Source: Pandoraea aquatica (GTDB lineage: Bacteria; Pseudomonadota; Gammaproteobacteria; Burkholderiales; Burkholderiaceae). Taken from it: a stretch of DNA of 64,000 bases. The stretch covers positions 62,001 through 126,000 of the forward strand of contig NZ_CABPSN010000001.1 in assembly GCF_902459565.1 (NCBI RefSeq), given 5' to 3'. Below are positions 6,755 to 15,866 of this stretch, piece by piece. The notes below the pieces were generated by a model. That model saw only the letters and a program-made list of their open reading frames with translations, ran no database searches and had not been told where the DNA came from. The position numbers and the translations under genes were made by a program. How positions within the stretch are numbered: the stretch's first letter is position 1; each line of letters opens with the position of its first letter.

Positions 6755-9640
6755 TCACCACCATTTAGGGGGCTTCATTCCGCCGCGCTCCTTGTGATAG
6801 TCGCCAATACCGTGAACCAGCACTTGCTTCGACGCGTGGTCTCGCGTGTAGATGAGTCGCTGCACACCACGGCCCTTGTTGGTCAGTCCGATGACGTCCT
6901 CGGAATAGAAACTGTCGTGCCCGGGAATGATCCCTTTGACGTTCTCTCGTTTGCCGGGCGTGTCGCCAGTCAGCAACTTCTTCATGATCGCTTCGATGTT
7001 CTTCTGCGCGGTTTCCGGAGTTTTATCCTTCTTTTTGGGGCTCCGCTGCTTGATGAATTTTGGAGATTCGACGATATGCCATAGGCTGCCCGGCGGTGTC
7101 TTTGGGCGATCCTGCTCTTCTGGAATCGGCGTAGGTTGCGATGGCCGGGGACGCTTCTTTGAGGCGGGGGCGGCTCCTGCGGCTGCTGCGGCAGCCTTCC
7201 TGTAACTGTGCCCCGACATTGCGCTGCGGCTAGACGTGTCCGTTTCGAAGCCGATACTGAGATCGGTAGATTGAAGGCTGCTGTGAGAGCCGATACTGGA
7301 CTGACTGGCGATGCTGCGGATGGAGCCCCGCAGGTTGTCGCGTTCGAACTGCGACAGGGACGATTCACTGTCGAGACGCTTGCGTCTCGATGGCGGTGTG
7401 TCGACGATTCCACTTTGATGCGTGGATGCCAGGGCGTTCACGCGGCTTTGTTGGCCGCTTGCTCCGGATTCCCCGGCGCTGGACGCGGCGTTGGGCATAT
7501 CCGGAGATGGACGTTTCGGAGAGTCGTTATCGCGTGCTTTCCCCTTGGAACGGAAAAACGCCACGGTGGCAATCACGCCGACCAGGAAAGCAGCGAGCAT
7601 ATACGCGGCCACCTGCGCGCCGCTGAACGCTTCGCCGCTCAATCCCTCCCGGTCGGTCATCGTGATCGGGTTGTTGCTGACCAGGGCAAACACGTTCAGC
7701 CCATCGATATCCCCCGCAGGGTCGGGGTTGATCCAGCGATGCAGCCACGGCGCTAAATATCGGAAGCCGTAGTAGTAGAGCCCGGTGGCGTCTCGCTCAC
7801 GTCCGGCATAACGCAGCACCCGGTACTTCACTTCCACGGCATGACGGCTCGCCTGCCACGCGGTGCCGCCGAACGGATAAAAGCCCTCGCGACTGGTGAC
7901 GTTCGCGTCGGCATCCACCTCACAAACCCCGCTTCCAAGATGATCGTCGAGCCGGTAGCGCAGGCTATCGTTGTCGATGCCCTCGGGCGCGTCGCTTTCC
8001 CAATGCAGCAAACGAACTGCCGTCATGCCTCCCGAGATCGATACGACATCCAGCGTGGTGCCGGTCGCCGTATCGGTGCGGTGCTCGAGCCCCGGCAAGT
8101 ACCGGACCTCGGCCGTATGCGTGACCCGCTGCGCCAGTCGTCGCGTGATCTTGCGTACGCGTTGTCCGCCGCCGTCATAGACGTAACGTTCATCGTCGTC
8201 CTCGTTCGCCGTGCCCGGCGTGTCCGATGTACGCGTGATCTGCGTCACGCGGCACAACTGGTTGCGCGTGGTCCATTGCATCGCTTGTCCGGGCGCAAGG
8301 GTTTGCAAGTTGCCGTTCGCGTCGAAACTGGCGTCGAAGTCCGGCGGCGCGGTGTCTTCGATGCGTTGTAGCGCGCGGTTGCTGCGGGGGGCGACATCCA
8401 TCGTGCTCGTAAACGACCGCGCGCCCGTGTGATGCATCTTCGTCAGGTTGTCGCCGTCGTCGTATTCGTATTCCCGCACATACGGCATGAGTTGCGTCTC
8501 GTCTCCGGGATCGGGCAGACCCGGGCCATGGCTGGGGCGATCGCTTTCCCGGCCAGTCGCCGAGGCGAGTCGCGAGAGCGTGTCGTACGCGTACGTGATC
8601 ACGCCATCGGTTCGACGGTGACGGTGAAAGCGCGCTTCGACGTTCATATCCTCGACGCGAACGACATTCCCGGCGGGGTCATAGTCGTAGACCAGCGCCT
8701 GCAAACCGGTGCCATCCGCTTTTCGTGAATGCAGACTGACGAGTCGTCCGTCCGCTTCGCTATAGACGCGTTTGCTGAGCACGCCGTTGCCCGCCAACTG
8801 TTGGCACAACCGGCCCGTCGCGTCGTAGACGAGATCCCGAACGACGATCTGTTCGCTGGCATCTCCCGCCAATTGCAGCGCGACGCTTGCCAACTCACCC
8901 GACAGCGTCAGTGTTTGCGTCGAAACGTTGCCGCGTGCGTCGGTCTGACGCAGCGTCGTGCCGAGCGCGTCATACGCCCATGCGGTCGTCCAGTTGGCGG
9001 TCTCGAGCAGTGCGTCGCGCTCGGGGACGGAGGGTGGCCAGTCCGGCGCGTCGGCTTCAAGCAGGAAGCGTCGTGTCTCGGCCAACGGCTGTCCGTCTAG
9101 CGAAAAACTGGCGAAGGTCAGTGTGCCGGCGGGATCGTCATGACGCGTGCGCTGTCCACAGGCGTTCGAACTGGCACCTTCAGGTCCGCCGTAAGTCAGG
9201 CGCTCGGCACAACGTTCGGTGGTCTCGCCGGTTGTCTGTTCGAACACGGCAGACAGCCGCCCGAGGGGGGCATGTTCGGCACGCTCATGCGTGCCGCGCG
9301 CGTCCCACTGGTGGCGGGGCAGGCCGGCATCGTCGAAGAGGCTCAGCCGCCAACCGGCATCGACGCTCTGCGTGCGCACTGCACTCCCGGACAGGCTGTG
9401 CCATGACGCCTGATTGGGCGGCACATCTGTCTCGCCGTCGTTTGCCATCTGCCAAAGTCGCGGATCCTGTTGTGACGCGATACGTCCGCCTACGCTCACG
9501 GTCTGATGCGTGACGAGACGCGTGGCGTCGTCTCGCGTCGTTCTGCGCAAGTACTCGATGGTGCGCAGGGCGAGGCCTCGGGCGTCGACGCACGAGACTG
9601 ACGGCGTATTGGCGTGGAGGATGGCCTGAGCAGTGTTCAT
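6755..9640 (-). CDS. Toxin complex TcC component: Rhs cocoon with variable C-terminal toxin
   Basis: A 961-residue TcC-like protein. The N-terminus (CVDARGLALRTIEYLRR) and the Rhs/YD-repeat body match Photorhabdus-type TccC proteins, ending in the conserved core RDATGLYYYGFRYLAPW, DPAGDIDGLN and TDREGL (Leu667). With TcB such proteins build a hollow shell that self-cleaves after the core and releases the C-terminal part inside. Residues 668-961 are not Rhs: a hydrophobic helix (678-696), a long Ser/Arg/Lys/Pro-rich linker and a final ~88-residue basic domain resembling RelE/ParE toxins. Start 9640 is chosen because AGGAAG lies just upstream and the family N-terminus begins there; a start at 9691 would overlap tcB. 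Last gene of the minus-strand operon. Confidence 0.88.
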   Translation of the reverse strand: MNTAQAILHANTPSVSCVDARGLALRTIEYLRRTTRDDATRLVTHQTVSVGGRIASQQDPRLWQMANDGETDVPPNQASWHSLSGSAVRTQSVDAGWRLSLFDDAGLPRHQWDARGTHERAEHAPLGRLSAVFEQTTGETTERCAERLTYGGPEGASSNACGQRTRHDDPAGTLTFASFSLDGQPLAETRRFLLEADAPDWPPSVPERDALLETANWTTAWAYDALGTTLRQTDARGNVSTQTLTLSGELASVALQLAGDASEQIVVRDLVYDATGRLCQQLAGNGVLSKRVYSEADGRLVSLHSRKADGTGLQALVYDYDPAGNVVRVEDMNVEARFHRHRRTDGVITYAYDTLSRLASATGRESDRPSHGPGLPDPGDETQLMPYVREYEYDDGDNLTKMHHTGARSFTSTMDVAPRSNRALQRIEDTAPPDFDASFDANGNLQTLAPGQAMQWTTRNQLCRVTQITRTSDTPGTANEDDDERYVYDGGGQRVRKITRRLAQRVTHTAEVRYLPGLEHRTDTATGTTLDVVSISGGMTAVRLLHWESDAPEGIDNDSLRYRLDDHLGSGVCEVDADANVTSREGFYPFGGTAWQASRHAVEVKYRVLRYAGRERDATGLYYYGFRYLAPWLHRWINPDPAGDIDGLNVFALVSNNPITMTDREGLSGEAFSGAQVAAYMLAAFLVGVIATVAFFRSKGKARDNDSPKRPSPDMPNAASSAGESGASGQQSRVNALASTHQSGIVDTPPSRRKRLDSESSLSQFERDNLRGSIRSIASQSSIGSHSSLQSTDLSIGFETDTSSRSAMSGHSYRKAAAAAAGAAPASKKRPRPSQPTPIPEEQDRPKTPPGSLWHIVESPKFIKQRSPKKKDKTPETAQKNIEAIMKKLLTGDTPGKRENVKGIIPGHDSFYSEDVIGLTNKGRGVQRLIYTRDHASKQVLVHGIGDYHKERGGMKPPKWW

Positions 9641-9656
9641 GGCATTGTGTCTTCCT

Positions 9657-12600
9657 TCACCCGACCCCGTCCGACGTTGCATCGAGTTCATGCGCCGTAT
9701 CGTTCTCGTCTTCCGATACCGTGTGCCACGGCCAGTAAGTTTCGCGACGCATATAGCCGTGGGCTGTCAGCGTCACCGTGGGACGGCCCAGCGGATCGTA
9801 ATACTGGCGGTCGCAGTAGCCCGATTCGCGCAATGCCGTGTCGTTGACGTACCGGTGCGTACTCGCGAAGTAGGGCCGGTACACGCGCACCGTCAGCCCC
9901 TTGTTGTTGTACTCGACGCGCTCGCTCACACGCCAGCGCGGATCGGCGGGCGACACGACGGGCCGGCCCTCGTCATCGAGGGCGAGCGTGCCGTCGTCCT
10001 GAACTTCATAAGCGTCGCCCGGCGGAACGAGTTGCTTCTCTTGCAGCACGCGACCGAAGCCGTCGGAATCGACGATTTGTATGCGGATCTGACGTTTCGG
10101 ATCGTTCGGATAACGGTCGGCCTGCAATTGCAGACCGTGCGGTGGCCGCCGCGTGGCACCGAGCAACGTTTGCGCGACGTCGTTCGACATGGCGGGGGTG
10201 GCGTCCGTCGATGCGTGTTCGCTTGCAGAGGTGCCATCCACGGCTCGCGAGGCGAGTGCTGCATGAGCCGCAAGACGTCCGCTGGACCTGACGCGCCCAT
10301 CCGGCATAACCCAGCGGCGCTCGACCCAACTGCTTAACGACGACCGCGAGCTTTCTTCCACGCTCCCCATCCATGCCAGCGCATCGAAAAACCACGCGCT
10401 GGCCACGTCTTGCAGTGCGGACTCTGGCTCGGCGAGCGCGTCGTCCGGCGAGTCGAACTCTCGCACGTAGTCGGATAACGGCATGAATCCGGCGGGTTCC
10501 CCGTCGACGGTGCCATGAAAGCTGCTCGCCACAGGACGTCCGAGGCCGTCGTATCGCATCTCCTGACTGTTCCCATTGGGGTCGACAATGTGCGCCGGTT
10601 GCATCGCGCGATAGTCGAGTGTGGCCTGCGTGGCGCAGCCGTCCGGCGCGATGACGCGCTTCGGCGCGCACCGATAGGCGTCGTACTCGACGGCTGTGTC
10701 GCCAAGCGAGCGCGCCGCACGCCACGCGCTCGGCAGGTAGAAGGCGTCCAGCCCGTCATAGATGAAGCACTCCCGATGGACCGACCAGAGTGTCATCGGC
10801 GTGTCGGGAAGAAACGGCGTCATGCGGTGATAACCGGCGGCTTCCAGTTCGCTTTCGAGTTCGGTGGCGGCGAGGACATCTTCATAGGCAAGCAGCGCGA
10901 GGTCGTCGAGTTCGGCGTGCTCCTGATACTCGACGAGACCGGCGAGCGCAAGCCACTCGCTGGGGTCTTCCAGCGGGTAATGGTTTTCGGACATCGCGAC
11001 CAGCGCGCGTTCGTCACCGCCGTTCAACGGTCCGTCCGTCGCAATGAACGCTTCGTAATGGATTTTTGCCGGATCCAGACTGAGGTCGTGGAACGCGATA
11101 GCGTCGGCACGAGTGCGCGCGGGCAATGCGGGATGCCACCGGTCGTCGTGATCGACCGCGCGCCACGTCTGTTGAGTCTGCGTGACGTACGTCGTGCGCT
11201 GGGCGTCGTCGTGGGCGTCTTCCCACCATTTGATCTGCCAGACGTCTTCCGCGTCGAAAGGCGGTGGGCCGTTGCGACGGGCATAGTGCACCTGCGCGGC
11301 GAGCAGCGGTAAGCCCATTGCATTCCAGCGCAATCCGATGACGTGGTCACACTGCGGATCGGACGGCTGGCGTTCATAGCGATGAGTACGGGACTCGACA
11401 GTCAACGGCCGGACGACGGCGTATCGGGCGTGCGCACTGCGCGGTTGCATGACGCGTACCAGATAGCGGGTCTGTGCGACGGCATACGGCGGCCGACTTG
11501 CATCGTCCAGCCCGAAGGTTTCGACGCGCCGCACCGACCCGCTCAACGCGCGGGCCATGTCGCGCGCGGTGTCGTCGTCCCAATCGTCGGACGGCGTATC
11601 GGTGTTCGTGTCCGGTGCGAATGCGCATCGCAGGACGGGGCGGAGCGGCAGAGCGTCCGGATCACTGGTGTCGAAGCCGGGGTCGGAGTTCGGTTCGGTG
11701 TCACGCCCGACGTGATGCCAGGTCCGCGTCTGCACCGGCGCGGTGAACCCGTCCTCGGGCGGCAAACCGTCCGGTGGCATCTCGGCATCGCTTTGCAGCA
11801 GCAATCCGAAGCCGCGCAGTTCCCGCTCATGTGGGTCGTAATAACCGTGGCGGTATTGGAATTGCTGGCACAGCGCGTTACCGGTGATCTGATCGAGCTG
11901 CGTTTGCTGCGCGACAAGATGCAGCGCGAACGGAATGCCGCTGACCGCTGGCAGGCCCTGTGCTTGAAGCGCATGCTTCTCGTCGAGCCATTCCTGCGCA
12001 GAACTGCGGTAGCGAAGGGTGCTCGACAGGCCCATGTTGTTGTCCGTCGCTTCGAGCAGATAGGGTTTGACGTCCGTCACGAAGTCGCAGCGCCAGTGGC
12101 GTGGCGTCATATGTGGCACCGTGAGGACGAGGCTCGCGCAGCCGAGGCCGTTCAGGTCGGCGAAGGTGACTTCGCACGTCGGGTCGTACATCACACCCTC
12201 CGGCCATGGCACGCGAAACGGTCTTGCCCAGCCGTTGCCGCCGGCGTTGTGGAGGATCTCGATCTGGGTGGGGTACAGGTAGATGAAGTCGACTGCGCCA
12301 GAGCCGTCGAGGTCGGCGAGCCGTACGCGTGCGGCGTCGAAGTCCGTTGCCTTGTACGGCAGTTTGGCGAAGAGGCGCGGTGAGCCGAAGCGGCCGTGAC
12401 CGAGATTGGGCCACAGCGTCACTTCACTGTGACGGATACGTACGAGTTGCGGCTGACCGCATCCGAGGAAATCTGCGAACGCTACAAGCTCGCTGCGGGC
12501 ATCCGCCAAGCCGGGCAGGGGCGAGTCCTGAGCGACGTCGACGGGCGGCGCGAATCCATCCTCGCGACGATTGGCGTACAGACGCACGCTGCGCGGCCCG

Positions 12601-13646
12601 ATCATCGCAAAATCTTGCAGACCTTCACCCATCAGATCGGCGAGTTGTCCGTTCAGATGGGTGAACTCGGTCGGGAACGCCGCGAAGGGAATGAAGTTCG
12701 ACCACGTGCGGTCCGGCGCAAGCGTGAAATAACCCGCGAATCCGGGCTGCACGACGAGCCAGTCGAGCCGTCCGTCGCCGGTGAAATCCGTCAGCGTTTG
12801 CCGGAGCGCGCCGTCCTCCGCTGATGGCCAACGTGAGGGCGGCACCTGTGGCAGCGCGACGGGCGGACCGAAACTCACGTCGTTTGCGTGTGCGGTATCG
12901 GCGCGTATCGGTTCGCGGTAATACCACGCGCCGGCTGCACGGTGCAGGACACCGGCCATGCCGTCACCGTACAGGTCGACGAGTTGATATTGCTCGCCAT
13001 CGTTCAGACCGGGCATCGCGGGCATCTGCTCGCCATTGGGTGCGACGGACTCGTCAAGCCACCATTGCGCAATGCGAGGGGTATCGTTCGGTGCGATGCC
13101 CGGGGCTTCGGTGCGCGTCAGCTTGCCGTAGATGTGAACGGCACCGCCATCGTCGTGGACGACCCAGAACTGCTCGCCATCGTCATCGCCGTGCCAGAAC
13201 TCGATACGCTCAGCGCTGCTGAGCACTCGGGCGAAGTAGCGCGTGACGGTGTAGCGCTGCGCAAGTTCGACGCCACGGAATTCGCTCATCGGATGGGTGA
13301 CGGGTTGCCCGCTGCGGTCGATCTCGGGCACCAGCACCTCGCCGCCGGGGCCGAGGATGTCGTCGGTGTCGTCGAACACCGGCGTGCCCTTGCCGGTACG
13401 ACGCGCGAAATGCGGCACGACCATCTGCCAGCCCTGACCGAATGCAGATTTGCCTGACTGGCTGCTGTAGGCAAGCGCAAGCGACGGCGCGAAGCCCCGG
13501 CCAGCCGAGACCGGCAGCGCGACGGAAAGCGTCGCCGCACCGGTCACGCCTACAGTGCCCAGTGTATTGCCGATGCTCTGAATCGCGCCGCCACCCTTGG
13601 GGAGGGCGGGAGGGGCAATGGCGATGTTGGCTGAGGGATCGTTCAT
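9657..13646 (-). CDS. Toxin complex TcB component (SpvB/TcdB type)
   Basis: The 1329-residue product starts with the SpvB/TcaC N-terminal domain (residues ~10-300: PKGGGAIQSIG, GFAPSLALAYSS, FGQGW). FG-GAP-like repeats of a beta-propeller follow (DLYGDGMAGVL, DFTGDGRLDWL, DLDGSGAVDFI, DLNGLGCASLV), then TcdB middle domains and a C-terminus closing with YYDPLGRPTV and VSEDENDTA, the usual junction with TcC. In known Tc toxins the propeller docks on the TcA pore and the rest forms half of the cocoon holding the toxic payload. No signal peptide, as usual. GAGG precedes ATG 13646. It lies 13 bp after orf308 and 16 bp before tcC, so the three are one operon. No TcA is encoded in the window. Confidence 0.9.
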   Translation of the reverse strand: MNDPSANIAIAPPALPKGGGAIQSIGNTLGTVGVTGAATLSVALPVSAGRGFAPSLALAYSSQSGKSAFGQGWQMVVPHFARRTGKGTPVFDDTDDILGPGGEVLVPEIDRSGQPVTHPMSEFRGVELAQRYTVTRYFARVLSSAERIEFWHGDDDGEQFWVVHDDGGAVHIYGKLTRTEAPGIAPNDTPRIAQWWLDESVAPNGEQMPAMPGLNDGEQYQLVDLYGDGMAGVLHRAAGAWYYREPIRADTAHANDVSFGPPVALPQVPPSRWPSAEDGALRQTLTDFTGDGRLDWLVVQPGFAGYFTLAPDRTWSNFIPFAAFPTEFTHLNGQLADLMGEGLQDFAMIGPRSVRLYANRREDGFAPPVDVAQDSPLPGLADARSELVAFADFLGCGQPQLVRIRHSEVTLWPNLGHGRFGSPRLFAKLPYKATDFDAARVRLADLDGSGAVDFIYLYPTQIEILHNAGGNGWARPFRVPWPEGVMYDPTCEVTFADLNGLGCASLVLTVPHMTPRHWRCDFVTDVKPYLLEATDNNMGLSSTLRYRSSAQEWLDEKHALQAQGLPAVSGIPFALHLVAQQTQLDQITGNALCQQFQYRHGYYDPHERELRGFGLLLQSDAEMPPDGLPPEDGFTAPVQTRTWHHVGRDTEPNSDPGFDTSDPDALPLRPVLRCAFAPDTNTDTPSDDWDDDTARDMARALSGSVRRVETFGLDDASRPPYAVAQTRYLVRVMQPRSAHARYAVVRPLTVESRTHRYERQPSDPQCDHVIGLRWNAMGLPLLAAQVHYARRNGPPPFDAEDVWQIKWWEDAHDDAQRTTYVTQTQQTWRAVDHDDRWHPALPARTRADAIAFHDLSLDPAKIHYEAFIATDGPLNGGDERALVAMSENHYPLEDPSEWLALAGLVEYQEHAELDDLALLAYEDVLAATELESELEAAGYHRMTPFLPDTPMTLWSVHRECFIYDGLDAFYLPSAWRAARSLGDTAVEYDAYRCAPKRVIAPDGCATQATLDYRAMQPAHIVDPNGNSQEMRYDGLGRPVASSFHGTVDGEPAGFMPLSDYVREFDSPDDALAEPESALQDVASAWFFDALAWMGSVEESSRSSLSSWVERRWVMPDGRVRSSGRLAAHAALASRAVDGTSASEHASTDATPAMSNDVAQTLLGATRRPPHGLQLQADRYPNDPKRQIRIQIVDSDGFGRVLQEKQLVPPGDAYEVQDDGTLALDDEGRPVVSPADPRWRVSERVEYNNKGLTVRVYRPYFASTHRYVNDTALRESGYCDRQYYDPLGRPTVTLTAHGYMRRETYWPWHTVSEDENDTAHELDATSDGVG

Positions 13647-13659
13647 TTCGTCCTCTACA

Positions 13660-14586
13660 TCATCCGCGCCAGCTGTTGCCTAGGTCCATTGCAGTTGCAT
13701 GCGGGCGAATGGCACGCCGGTGTTTTCGATCCAGCGACTTAGCGTTATCGTCGTCGTTAGCGGGGCCGAGTGCATGATTCTTACGCCTGCACTCCATCGG
13801 GTATCGCGTGGCAGTCTCATTGCCGATGATTGTGAATTCACTCAGCGGATAAAGAGGCTTATTAGTTACATATCTGATCGGGATTTCCGCTCGCCCTTCG
13901 GCGTCTGTGAGTACGGTCACACCGAGCGGCAATTGCAGCGCGCCTTCGACCACCGCAGTATCTGGATATACCTCGCCAATGCCGCAGGGGATACGCGGTA
14001 TCGGCATGCCGTTGAGCGAGTCCCTGGCTTCGATAATGATCCCGCGCACGGATCCGTCGAGATCATAGGTCGGGCCGAAAACGAAGACGTCGTCGCGCAT
14101 ACATGTATTGGGCATCGGTAGCGCGCGGAGTTCGAAGGCGGTGGAGTGTGCAATGCCGTATGCCGTAGGTCCCACCTTCCACGGAGCGCAGTCGAAGCCA
14201 ATCTCAAATGGAAAAGCCGAAATGTCGGCGTTTGCACTCACGGTCCATTCGAGACCCTCTGCGGTCAGTGTTCTTGCCACCCCGGAGGGAGGGTCGAACG
14301 TCAGATCGCCGTCGGCTAACGAATCTCCGGGGGGGGCATAAGTCAATGCACAGGCTTTGTCGAGGGAGACGCTGGTTGATGTGGGCTTAAGCACGAGCTT
14401 AGGCGTACGCGCTTCAATGAGAATGCCGCGGTCGGCACCGTAAGTTGGCCCAAACACGAACATCTCTCCCCACATGAAGCTGGTCTTCGGCATCGGCTTC
14501 GCGGTGACCTGGTAAATCAGTGACTCGGTCCACAGCACTGTCGAACTGGTTTGGTTTTTTGTCTTGCGATCGCTTTCGGTCGTCAT
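13660..14586 (-). CDS. Unknown two-repeat protein, first gene of the Tc toxin operon
   Basis: The 308-residue product has no signal peptide or membrane segment. It contains an internal duplication: PMPKTSFMWGEMFVFGPTYG...RGILIEAR (residues 31-60) recurs as PMPNTCMRDDVFVFGPTY...RGIIIEAR (157-188), about 126 residues apart, with shared patterns after each copy. The beta-rich, Gly/Pro-rich composition suggests two Ig-like or similar all-beta domains; this is inference. The C-terminal ~40 residues are charged and probably disordered. GGAGG ten bases upstream gives a strong start. It ends 13 bp before tcB. Possible roles are targeting, adhesion, chaperoning or release of the toxin. Family unknown. 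Confidence 0.75.
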   Translation of the reverse strand: MTTESDRKTKNQTSSTVLWTESLIYQVTAKPMPKTSFMWGEMFVFGPTYGADRGILIEARTPKLVLKPTSTSVSLDKACALTYAPPGDSLADGDLTFDPPSGVARTLTAEGLEWTVSANADISAFPFEIGFDCAPWKVGPTAYGIAHSTAFELRALPMPNTCMRDDVFVFGPTYDLDGSVRGIIIEARDSLNGMPIPRIPCGIGEVYPDTAVVEGALQLPLGVTVLTDAEGRAEIPIRYVTNKPLYPLSEFTIIGNETATRYPMECRRKNHALGPANDDDNAKSLDRKHRRAIRPHATAMDLGNSWRG

Positions 14587-14912
14587 GGCGTCCTCCGATG
14601 AAAAGCCCCACGGTTTTGCGCGCTTGTCCGTAGCAATGGTCCGGCATCGCCAGATTGCGGCTCACAGCCAGCGCTCAACAACTGTCAACGTTGACAGGTC
14701 ACCCACAGCACCTCCTGCCTATGACCCCAGGTGCAACCGCCTGAGGTAAACCCTGAAACGATTCCGCTTGCACCATTTTTTTGGAATAACTATATTGCTT
14801 TCAGATAACAGTTATTGCACTGAGATAACTGTTTAGCGATAAATGCGTTGATCGCATTGTCGCCATCTCAATGCACGCGTGATGTCCACGCGTCGGTGCC
14901 CTTGGAGTTCAA
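14587..14912. other. Divergent intergenic region between the Tc operon and the crotonase-ABC operon
   Basis: No gene. It holds the promoter and operator of the rightward operon listed next, and presumably the leftward promoter of the Tc operon, which I could not place with confidence. Confidence 0.5.
14768..14833 (+). promoter_or_regulatory. Sigma-70-like promoter and palindromic operator of the crotonase-ABC-CoA ligase operon
   Basis: TTGCAC at 14768-14773 and TATATT at 14791-14796 are separated by 17 bp, a near-ideal vegetative promoter. Immediately downstream, AACAGTTAT (14807-14815) and ATAACTGTT (14825-14833) form a perfect 9-bp inverted repeat with a 9-bp spacer, covering the predicted transcription start. 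This is where a repressor would act; the IclR protein at the end of the operon is the obvious candidate. Confidence 0.6.
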
Positions 14913-15713
14913 ATGAGCGAGACAGCAAAGCAAACGGAGCAGGAAGTTCTCTTCACGCAGGTTGGCAAGGTGGCCGTGATCACCTTGAATCGTCCGCAGG
15001 CGCTTAACGCCTGGACCATCGCCATGCGTGAACTGATCATCGATGCGCTCCAGCGTTTCAATGCCGACGACAACGTGGCGGCCGTGATCATGACCGGTGC
15101 CGGTCGTGCGTTCTCGGCCGGTCAGGATCTGGCCGAAGCCAAGCACTTCGACGGCGACACCGCCATCGAGTGGATCAAGGGCTGGGAGCATTACTACGAC
15201 GTGATTCGCAGCCTGAAGAAGCCGCTGGTGATGGCGCTCAACGGCACGGCCGCAGGCTCGGCCTTCCAGGTCTCGCTGCTGGGCGACATTCGTGTTGGCC
15301 ACCCGGGCGTGCGCATGGGCCAGCCGGAAATCAATGCCGGTATCGCGAGCACGACCGGCCCGTGGATCATGAATCACATGCTGGGGCTGTCGCGCACGAT
15401 CGAGCTGACGCTGACGGGCCGTCTGATGGATGCCGACGAGAGCCATCGTCTTGGCCTGATCCATCACCTCGTGCCGGAAGACAAAGTATTCGAAAAGGCG
15501 CTGGAAATCGCGACGGAACTCGCAGAGAAGCCGCCGGTGGCGATGCGTCTGGACAAGCAACGCTTCCGCGAAATGACCGAAGGCACGTTCCAGGACGCCA
15601 TCGAAGCCGGCATGCGCATTCAGCGCGAGTCGTACGAGTCGGGCGAGCCGGCACGCATGATGGCCGCGTTCTTTGCCAAGCGTGCCGCGAAGGCCGAAAC
15701 GGCAAAGGCCTGA
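14913..15713 (+). CDS. Enoyl-CoA hydratase/isomerase family protein (crotonase fold)
   Basis: A 266-residue crotonase. The oxyanion-hole segments are present (GRAFSAGQDL near 65-74 and NGTAAGSAFQ at 110-119). Of the two catalytic glutamates of classical enoyl-CoA hydratase, the second is retained in GQPEINAG (Glu139) but the first aligns with Gln119, so simple water addition may be altered and an isomerase, hydrolase or specialised hydratase role is possible. TTGGAG precedes the start. It is the first gene of an operon with a polyamine-type ABC transporter and an acyl-CoA ligase, so its substrate is probably the CoA ester of the imported compound. Confidence 0.85.
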   Translation: MSETAKQTEQEVLFTQVGKVAVITLNRPQALNAWTIAMRELIIDALQRFNADDNVAAVIMTGAGRAFSAGQDLAEAKHFDGDTAIEWIKGWEHYYDVIRSLKKPLVMALNGTAAGSAFQVSLLGDIRVGHPGVRMGQPEINAGIASTTGPWIMNHMLGLSRTIELTLTGRLMDADESHRLGLIHHLVPEDKVFEKALEIATELAEKPPVAMRLDKQRFREMTEGTFQDAIEAGMRIQRESYESGEPARMMAAFFAKRAAKAETAKA

Positions 15714-15866
15714 CGCGCTCACCCCGGCCGATCCGCAAGAGGTCGCCATCGACTCAAGCGTGACCCCCGTCGCTGCCTGCGAACACATCGTCACAACGGC
15801 GCGACGGGCGGCAACCCACACAGGGCAGGCGTGCAGCGTCTGTCCATCGCACAAGCGGAGTTCTTT

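Noticed and set aside
9640-9691. Alternative tcC start at 9691
   Set aside because: It overlaps the tcB coding end and adds residues not typical of the family; 9640 has a better ribosome binding site.
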